NCBI GenBank assembly: GCA_003215635.1
Contig: QCKC01000002.1
Location: 62,001-126,000 of the forward strand
Length of the DNA stretch: 64,000 nucleotides
DNA from: Prochlorococcus sp. AG-409-J19
GTDB taxonomy: Bacteria; Cyanobacteriota; Cyanobacteriia; PCC-6307; Cyanobiaceae
Direction: 5' to 3'
Shown here: positions 58,563 to 64,000 of the stretch, in pieces
How the letters are laid out: each line of letters opens with the position of its first letter
Numbering within the stretch: the stretch's first letter is position 1
Translations under genes and position numbers: made by a program
The notes under the pieces: model-generated
The model's database searches: none
What the model saw: the letters and a program-made list of their open reading frames with translations, nothing else
What the model was told of the DNA's origin: nothing

Positions 58563-59189
58563 ATGGATTCTCTTTATGAAAAATTCCAGTTAACGCAGCT
58601 ATTTAAAACTTATATTGCACAATTTGAAAATGTTGATCTATCTCAAAAATTATTAAAATTAGTTCTGCATCATTCAAGTACAATTGAAGGTATTCAATCA
58701 GATGTTGCGACTCGTATAAAAAATAATTTAAAAGAATCTAAATTTGATTTCTTGCTAGGTACTCACCCAGTAATTTGTGAAACGCGAGAATTCATTACTC
58801 ATGCATTAACTAAACTCTTGAATAAAATTCAGTCTGAAGAATGTCATTATAAGTTTCTATTTGTAGACAGCTGGTATCATGTAGGCTCTCGGAATAGTAT
58901 TCATTATACTCATGCACATCATAATTGTAGCTGGTGTGGAATATTTTATCTTGACCCAGGAGATAAAGGCTCTGGAGAAACTTTATTTATGAATCCAATA
59001 CAATTAGGTTTTATGGATGCAGGAACTGACTATATGTCCACTCAAGGAGCTATAGATATAAAGCCTAAAGTAGGTAAGATGATACTCTTTCCATCATATC
59101 TCCAACATTGTCAAATGTTATATACAGGGGATTCTAATAGGGTTGTAGTTGCATTCAATTGCTCCGTTAAGTCTAAGATTTTTGATTAA
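58563..59189 (+). CDS. 2OG-Fe(II) oxygenase-like protein
   Basis: 208 residues from the ATG at 58563 (a TTG at 58554 is the alternative). The pattern in the second half (HYTHAHHNCSWCGIFYLDPG, GSGETLFMNP, GKMILFPSYLQHCQ, SNRVVVAFN) is that of small 2-oxoglutarate/Fe(II) oxygenases: the histidines in THAHH and LQH would bind iron and the arginine in SNRV would hold 2OG. The substrate is unknown. It is AT-rich, next to a sulfotransferase-like gene, and probably accessory. Confidence 0.7.
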   Translation: MDSLYEKFQLTQLFKTYIAQFENVDLSQKLLKLVLHHSSTIEGIQSDVATRIKNNLKESKFDFLLGTHPVICETREFITHALTKLLNKIQSEECHYKFLFVDSWYHVGSRNSIHYTHAHHNCSWCGIFYLDPGDKGSGETLFMNPIQLGFMDAGTDYMSTQGAIDIKPKVGKMILFPSYLQHCQMLYTGDSNRVVVAFNCSVKSKIFD

Positions 59190-59316
59190 TGAATTGACCT
59201 CTCTTCGCCTTTAGCATAATATGCGTTATGAAAAGAATTTGATAAATCATCTCGTCAAATCAGAGATCAAATTAAACTTTAAAGATGTCTTTATGCTTTT
59301 TTTAGCTTAAGAGTCC

Positions 59317-60249
59317 ATGGAAAATTTTATTCTCCACATAGGAACACCGCGTACGGGAACTACTACTTTGCAAAAGTGCTTGTTTCCTAAGTGCTTAAAT
59401 AATATAATTCTTTCTAAAACACCTTATCATTCATCGGGCATATCAGTAGATAAAAAAAAAGGGGTTATTGCAGGAGATATTGAATCAATAAATACTTATT
59501 TGGACAATGTTATATCAACAAATGAATTTGACAATTATGATTTTGCTGACACGTTAATCTTTATTCCTTTTGTTGCATTGGCATGTAATCCTATAGATAG
59601 TCAATTGCCAAAGAAATATTTACCTGTTGCCATACGAACGATTAAATATTTGCATCGTTTGTCAATAACATCCAGGAAAAAGATTTTTATATCTAGTGAA
59701 CGTCTATGCGATACAGCAGCTTCTCTTGTGTGCATGTCCTCACATCGAGAATTAGATGTTAAATACCCATTATTTGCTCTTTGCGAGACTATAAATAAGA
59801 TTTTAGCTATACAACCTTTGATTTCGGTTTGCCTTAGGAATCCTATAGATTATTTAAAGTCAAAATATCTTAGAACCGTAATGCAGCGGAATTCTATGGA
59901 ATTGAGATTTTTAACACCTTTAGAATATATTTCTAAGCAGTCAAAATTAGAAAGAAATTCTCCTGGCACATCCGTATTAGCTCCTGCTATCCATAAACAA
60001 TTTTTAGTAAATTTGAAGAACTATGGCAAAATAAATGCATTTGGTTTCCAGAATTTATTGCATTCTGAAGATGTATTTAGTTTGTTAGGCTTGCCAAACG
60101 AGAAAAATTACTCGTTTAAATCATTCCCCCATGAGAATAAATTACCGTTTAGCAATTCAGATCAACAAGAGGTTAGAGATCTACTCATCAAAGCCTTAAA
60201 GAACAATGGTTTTTTGGAAATAATTCTCAGTTCACAGCTGTATGAATAG
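59317..60249 (+). CDS. Sulfotransferase-like protein
   Basis: 310 residues. The N-terminal FILHIGTPRTGTTTLQKCLF is a PAPS-binding P-loop-like motif of sulfotransferases, and SVCLRNPIDYLKSKYLR resembles the second PAPS motif (R..P.D...S). No signal or membrane helix is seen. It may modify a surface sugar or metabolite. It lies 127 bases after the oxygenase gene in the accessory stretch after guaA. AT-rich. Confidence 0.75.
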   Translation: MENFILHIGTPRTGTTTLQKCLFPKCLNNIILSKTPYHSSGISVDKKKGVIAGDIESINTYLDNVISTNEFDNYDFADTLIFIPFVALACNPIDSQLPKKYLPVAIRTIKYLHRLSITSRKKIFISSERLCDTAASLVCMSSHRELDVKYPLFALCETINKILAIQPLISVCLRNPIDYLKSKYLRTVMQRNSMELRFLTPLEYISKQSKLERNSPGTSVLAPAIHKQFLVNLKNYGKINAFGFQNLLHSEDVFSLLGLPNEKNYSFKSFPHENKLPFSNSDQQEVRDLLIKALKNNGFLEIILSSQLYE

Positions 60250-60276
60250 TCTTAATCTTTCTAAGAGAGAGCATAA

Positions 60277-60399
60277 ATGTATTCGCAATCAATCTTTTTG
60301 CTAACCTTTACGTCAGATAATCTGTCTTTGAATAATTCTTTTGCTTTAGAAAGGACTGGCGTTTTGATCACAACTAGATATCCTAGGCCACTGGCTTGA
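60277..60399 (+). CDS. Possible 40-residue ORF
   Basis: ATG at 60277 after an AGAGAG sequence, reading MYSQSIFLLTFTSDNLSL and on to a TGA at 60397, seven bases before the next gene start. There is no recognised motif. It could be chance, or a leader peptide of the following gene. Confidence 0.2.
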   Translation: MYSQSIFLLTFTSDNLSLNNSFALERTGVLITTRYPRPLA

Positions 60400-60405
60400 A
60401 GTATT

Positions 60406-61017
60406 TTGAACGCTTTTCAACAGCAAGATTTGAATCTGCAGCGTCGCTTGCAAAAGGACAGCATTCAGTTAGCTGGAAAAACCGTTTATATAAATCCTTT
60501 TCTCTATTGGAGACGCTTTGATGCCAATACAGACCGCTGGCTTAGGGAACCAGGGCAATTGGGAGAAGAGCAAATAGCCTTAAATCGTAGTCGGTTTTAT
60601 CCAGAGCTTGATTGGGCTTTTTTGGAGCCAGAGGAGAAATCCTTAAAGGATGCTGCCGTTGAGATGTTTTTGAAAAGTCTCGAATTAATAGGTACCTTTC
60701 ATCCTGATTTGACATCAGGACAGTTATTAGAAGTGGAAAGGAAGATGGCTGTTACCAAAAAACGAGCTTTTGAGCGTTGGGTGGAAAAATCCTTTCGTCG
60801 GCGTTTTCAAGATGAATCCAAGGAACGCCGAAGGTTTGCTCGCGAACGTTTTGTTCGATCATGGAGTGAATGGTTGAGACTTGAAACTACCCATCAGTTT
60901 TTAGGTCCTTTCTTTGCTGTGGTCGTTTTATCTGGCTTCGTTGGATGGTCTATGGGTGCATCTAGTGTTTCTTGTCCAGCATTTTTAACACCCATGGAGC
61001 AAACTGGAATGCCTTAG
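60406..61017 (+). CDS. Conserved picocyanobacterial protein with C-terminal helix
   Basis: 203 residues; start TTG at 60406. A soluble basic part (SFRRRFQDESKERRRFARER) precedes one membrane helix at about 165-188. The N-terminal LNLQRRLQKDSIQLAGKTVY and FLYWRRFD patterns look conserved in picocyanobacteria. It is followed by another conserved small gene and PBP2, so core order resumes here after the accessory stretch. The function is unknown. Confidence 0.7.
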   Translation: MNAFQQQDLNLQRRLQKDSIQLAGKTVYINPFLYWRRFDANTDRWLREPGQLGEEQIALNRSRFYPELDWAFLEPEEKSLKDAAVEMFLKSLELIGTFHPDLTSGQLLEVERKMAVTKKRAFERWVEKSFRRRFQDESKERRRFARERFVRSWSEWLRLETTHQFLGPFFAVVVLSGFVGWSMGASSVSCPAFLTPMEQTGMP

Positions 61018-61030
61018 CTTTGATTGTGTT

Positions 61031-61414
61031 ATGGCTGACGATCCGGTAGAACGCATTCATCTTTCATTGATGCAGGATGTTTTGCCTGTTGGTTTAGCTA
61101 TGTTGCAACGTGCTCGCACAAAAGGACTTCAAAACCTTGCAACATCTTTAGTAGTTTCTGATTCGCCTGTGGCAGATTTGAGAGACGAAGGTCAAAGGCC
61201 TGCTCGAGAGTTAAGAGATAAGTTGGATCGTGTTCGTCCTGGTTTAGGAAATCCATTGCAATCAGTCGATATAAAAGTTCAGGAAGCAAGTGAAAATAAT
61301 GATTTGATTGATCATCAAGAACTCTTAGAAGTTCTTGATCGGATTGAAAATAGACTATTAATATTGGGAAATCATATTAATAAGGGAGACTCTAATTCTG
61401 ATTTAGATATATAG
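61031..61414 (+). CDS. Conserved small cyanobacterial protein
   Basis: 127 residues, soluble and helical, beginning MADDPVERIHLSLMQDVLPV and with a helical C-terminus (LLEVLDRIENRLLILGNHI). It lies 13 bases after the preceding gene and six before the PBP2 gene, so it probably shares their operon. No function is known. Confidence 0.7.
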   Translation: MADDPVERIHLSLMQDVLPVGLAMLQRARTKGLQNLATSLVVSDSPVADLRDEGQRPARELRDKLDRVRPGLGNPLQSVDIKVQEASENNDLIDHQELLEVLDRIENRLLILGNHINKGDSNSDLDI

Positions 61415-61420
61415 AATTGT

Positions 61421-63229
61421 ATGGTAATTAATATTGAAAAAGTTAGGGGACTTAAAAGAGTCAGTGGTATGCAAAATCAACCATTAATAATATTAATCTT
61501 TTTATTTTTTTGTTTTGGTTCAATGATATTTAGACTTTTTTGGCTGCAAATAATTCACGGTCCACGATACAAAGAATTGTCTAACGAGAACCGTATCAAA
61601 TTAGTGGAACGTTCTCCTATTAGAGGTCGTCTGTTAGATAGAAATGGTGAGATATTGGCAACTAGTAGGTTTAAATATAATTTGTATGCTCAACCTAGAT
61701 TGCTTGATAAAGAGACTTGGATTGATCTTAAGAATACTATTGGTAAATTATTAAAGATTTCCGATGAGCTTTTGGAGATACGTTATCAGAAAGGTATTGA
61801 TAGTAAATTGTTTCGTATTCCTTTGATTTATGATTTAACTCCGGAACAGATAGTGCGTTTTCAAGAGATTGCTCCAGCTTTGAAAGGTATTCAATTAGAT
61901 ATAGATGTTTTGAGACATTATCCCTATGGAAATCTGGCGTCTCATGTTATGGGTTACACCCAACCATTGACGGCAGAAGAATTCAAGATCCTTTCTAAGA
62001 GAGGTTATAAGATTCGTGATCGCATTGGCAGAACAGGTATTGAAGCTGCATTTGAATCTGATTTACGGGGAGAATGGGGTGGCCAAATGCTAGAAGTCAA
62101 CGCATTTGGTGCTGTTCAAAGAAATCTTGGTGAAAAGCCTGCAGTAGCAGGGAAGGATATAACTCTTACAATTGATTTAGGAATACAGCTTGCTGCAGAA
62201 AAAGCTTTATCTACTAAGAAGGCTGGGGCAATTGTTGCGTTAGACCCTCGAACTGGTGCTATCAGAGCAATGGCTAGTCGCCCTGCGTTTGATCCGAATT
62301 TCTTCTCGAAATTGTTTACTTCTCAGAAGGAGTACGACAGCCTGTTTTTATCCGAAAACAAACCTTTATTTAGTAGAGCATTGAATGCATATGACCCTGG
62401 TAGTACTTGGAAACCAGTTACGGCATTAGCAGGAATGGAAACAGGTCAATTTCCGCCTGATATTCGATTAAAGACCCAAGGCTGTATTACTTATGGTAGT
62501 CATTGTTTTCCAGAATATAATCGTGTGGGTTTTGGTTCTATTGGATATGAAGAGGCCTTAGCTTTTTCTAGTAATACATTTTTTTATCAAGTTGGCGTCG
62601 GAGTTGGTTCTCAGGCCTTATATGAAGTAGCTAAAAAATTAGGTTTTGAAGCACTTTCTGGGATTGAAATTGGATATGAGGAAAGTAAAGGATTAGTAGG
62701 TAACGCGAAATGGGCAGAAAAGGGTAGGGGGTGGGGAAAATCAGGGCAAACTCCCTGGATACCGGAAGATATGGCTAGTGCTTCTATAGGGCAGATGGTT
62801 GTACTTGTTACTCCTTTGCAATTAGCTCGTGCATATGCGGTATTTGCTAATGGTGGCTATTTGATAACTCCTCATCTTGTTGATGGACAAGTGGATTGGC
62901 TTGCGCCTGATAAGAGAAGCAAGGTGGACTTGAATGTTTCCTTCTTAGAAACCGTGAGAATGGGTCTACGTAAAGTTGTTGAGTCAGGCACTGCAAATTC
63001 CTTAAATTTGTCAAAATTTCCTCTCATATCAGGTAAAACCGGTACTGCTGAAGACAGTACTGGAGGATTAGATCATGCATGGTTCGTTGGTTTTTCGCCG
63101 TATGAGTTAGGCGAATTGGTTGTGGTTGCTTTTGCGCAAAATACGCCAGGTGGTGGTTCTGTTCATGCTTTGCCTATGGCTAAACAGGTTTTTGAAGCTT
63201 GGATAAAAACTAGAGATATGAATAATTAA
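61421..63229 (+). CDS. mrdA: Penicillin-binding protein 2 (transpeptidase)
   Basis: Cell-wall elongation transpeptidase, 602 residues. One N-terminal membrane helix (about 22-45), dimerisation domain, then the transpeptidase with SxxK (DPGSTWKPV), SxN (AFSSNTFF) and KTG (SGKTGTAED). The pattern RSPIRGRLLDRNGEILA is PBP2. The stop overlaps the end of the convergent glycosyltransferase by four bases. Confidence 0.94.
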   Translation: MVINIEKVRGLKRVSGMQNQPLIILIFLFFCFGSMIFRLFWLQIIHGPRYKELSNENRIKLVERSPIRGRLLDRNGEILATSRFKYNLYAQPRLLDKETWIDLKNTIGKLLKISDELLEIRYQKGIDSKLFRIPLIYDLTPEQIVRFQEIAPALKGIQLDIDVLRHYPYGNLASHVMGYTQPLTAEEFKILSKRGYKIRDRIGRTGIEAAFESDLRGEWGGQMLEVNAFGAVQRNLGEKPAVAGKDITLTIDLGIQLAAEKALSTKKAGAIVALDPRTGAIRAMASRPAFDPNFFSKLFTSQKEYDSLFLSENKPLFSRALNAYDPGSTWKPVTALAGMETGQFPPDIRLKTQGCITYGSHCFPEYNRVGFGSIGYEEALAFSSNTFFYQVGVGVGSQALYEVAKKLGFEALSGIEIGYEESKGLVGNAKWAEKGRGWGKSGQTPWIPEDMASASIGQMVVLVTPLQLARAYAVFANGGYLITPHLVDGQVDWLAPDKRSKVDLNVSFLETVRMGLRKVVESGTANSLNLSKFPLISGKTGTAEDSTGGLDHAWFVGFSPYELGELVVVAFAQNTPGGGSVHALPMAKQVFEAWIKTRDMNN

Positions 63230-64000
63230 GCAGCAATTGTGAGTGAACTGTCTAAGACTTGTTTGTAATAGGTGCGTAATTGGTTTGTAGCTCCAGACCA
63301 GTTCCAGCATTCGGCTTCTTGTCGGGCTGCTTTTCTCATCATTTGACGTTCTAGATCATTGCCAAGTAGTTTTTGTGTTGCTTTGATGAGACTTTTAGCA
63401 CCTGCATCCTCACCATCTGGATTATATAAACAACCATTTTTTCCATCGGTAATTATGTCAGGAATGCCACCTCTATTTGCACCGACAACCGGGCAACCTG
63501 CAGCCATTGCTTCTAATAGTACGAGACCAAGAGTTTCAGTACTTGAAGGGAAAAGAAATGCATCACCACTTGCATAAGCGCTAGCAAGTTCTTGACCTTC
63601 CAGATATCCAACAAATGTAGTCGCAGTATTTTCAAAGGTTTTTTCCAATTGTTGTCTGTATGGTCCATCTCCTACAAGAGCTAGTCTTGCTTTAGGGAGA
63701 GCTTGCAAGACGGGCTTAATTCGTTCGATTTGTTTTTCAGCTGACAGTCTTCCTACATAAATAAGCAATTCTCCTTGATCGTCATATTTGCCTAATAGTC
63801 GTTTTCGCATCGCATCAGTTTTTAGTTCAGGTTTAAATACTTCTGTATCCACTCCTCTTTGCCACAGAGCAGTGTGTTGTATTCCTTTTTCACGAAGTTC
63901 TTCCACCATTGCAGTTGAAGTGCAAAGATTCAGAACCGCTTGATTATGTGCGGCTTTAAGGAGTTCCCATAACAAAGGTTCGAGCATTCCCATTCCATAG
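63226..64000 (-). CDS. sqdX: GT4 glycosyltransferase (SqdX-like), 5' end cut off
   Basis: C-terminal two thirds of a glycosyltransferase of the sulfoquinovosyldiacylglycerol-synthase type, which transfers sulfoquinovose to diacylglycerol for the thylakoid sulfolipid. The visible part has WQRGVDTEVFKPEL, LIYVGRLSAEKQIERI and the donor site STETLGLVLLEAMAAGCPVV. The reading frame is open to the window edge, so the true start is outside. SqdX is inferred from these patterns; the partner sqdB is not visible. Confidence 0.85.
   Translation of the reverse strand, partial: YGMGMLEPLLWELLKAAHNQAVLNLCTSTAMVEELREKGIQHTALWQRGVDTEVFKPELKTDAMRKRLLGKYDDQGELLIYVGRLSAEKQIERIKPVLQALPKARLALVGDGPYRQQLEKTFENTATTFVGYLEGQELASAYASGDAFLFPSSTETLGLVLLEAMAAGCPVVGANRGGIPDIITDGKNGCLYNPDGEDAGAKSLIKATQKLLGNDLERQMMRKAARQEAECWNWSGATNQLRTYYKQVLDSSLTIAA

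Noticed and set aside
1..64000. CRISPR arrays, insertion sequences, integrases
   Set aside because: No regularly spaced repeats with unique spacers, no transposase or integrase motifs. The short repeats at 57.7-58.3 kb are too few and not spacer-like.

Overview
The window looks like a chromosomal segment of a low-light-type Prochlorococcus (a marine picocyanobacterium). The DNA is AT-rich, roughly 35-40% GC by eye. Intergenic gaps are short and GTG/TTG starts are common. The gene families are typical picocyanobacterial ones: sucrose-phosphate synthase with a HAD tail, DUF3134, DUF502, ABC1 kinase, an RRM protein with a Gly-rich tail, class V serine/alanine-glyoxylate aminotransferase, cbiD, SqdX-like glycosyltransferase and the dnaN-PRC barrel-purL-purF order. 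The strain assignment is inference from memory of gene order; no search was run.

Layout. 1-16.5 kb: argG (cut by the left edge), a zinc-ribbon gene broken at an A10 run, a structured noncoding stretch ending in a strong terminator, small membrane proteins, mraY, purT, sps, then uvrA and recN, and divergently an ABC1 kinase, a DUF1400-like exported protein and thrC. 16.47-16.86 kb: the probable replication origin, with DnaA-box-like sites and a long inverted repeat directly upstream of dnaN. Base composition of the + strand changes there from A/C-rich (left) to T/G-rich (right). 16.9-48 kb: core housekeeping genes for replication (dnaN, gyrA/parC), purines (purL, purF), tRNA modification (queG, dus), translation and targeting (nusB, ftsY, efp, rsgA), arginine (argH), chaperones (grpE, dnaJ), cell wall (murB, murC), carbon metabolism (gap2), and cofactor and lipid synthesis (thiL, accB, pdxA). 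48-57.7 kb: an NAD-binding epimerase, an HNH protein, a SNF2 helicase whose conserved N-terminus has no ordinary start codon, small conserved proteins, tRNA-Gly(CCC), an aminotransferase and cbiD whose start codons overlap head to head, and guaA.

57.7-60.4 kb is the most accessory-looking part. A 15-bp copy of the guaA 3' end recurs about 730 bp downstream. The two copies bracket a small exported protein and two pairs of a GTTCCACG repeat at 11-bp spacing. Next come a 2OG-Fe(II) oxygenase-like protein and a sulfotransferase-like protein before core gene order resumes with two conserved small proteins, the PBP2 gene and a SqdX-like glycosyltransferase cut by the right edge. This resembles the remnant of an element that used guaA as its attachment site.

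No CRISPR array, transposase, rRNA or intact prophage was seen.
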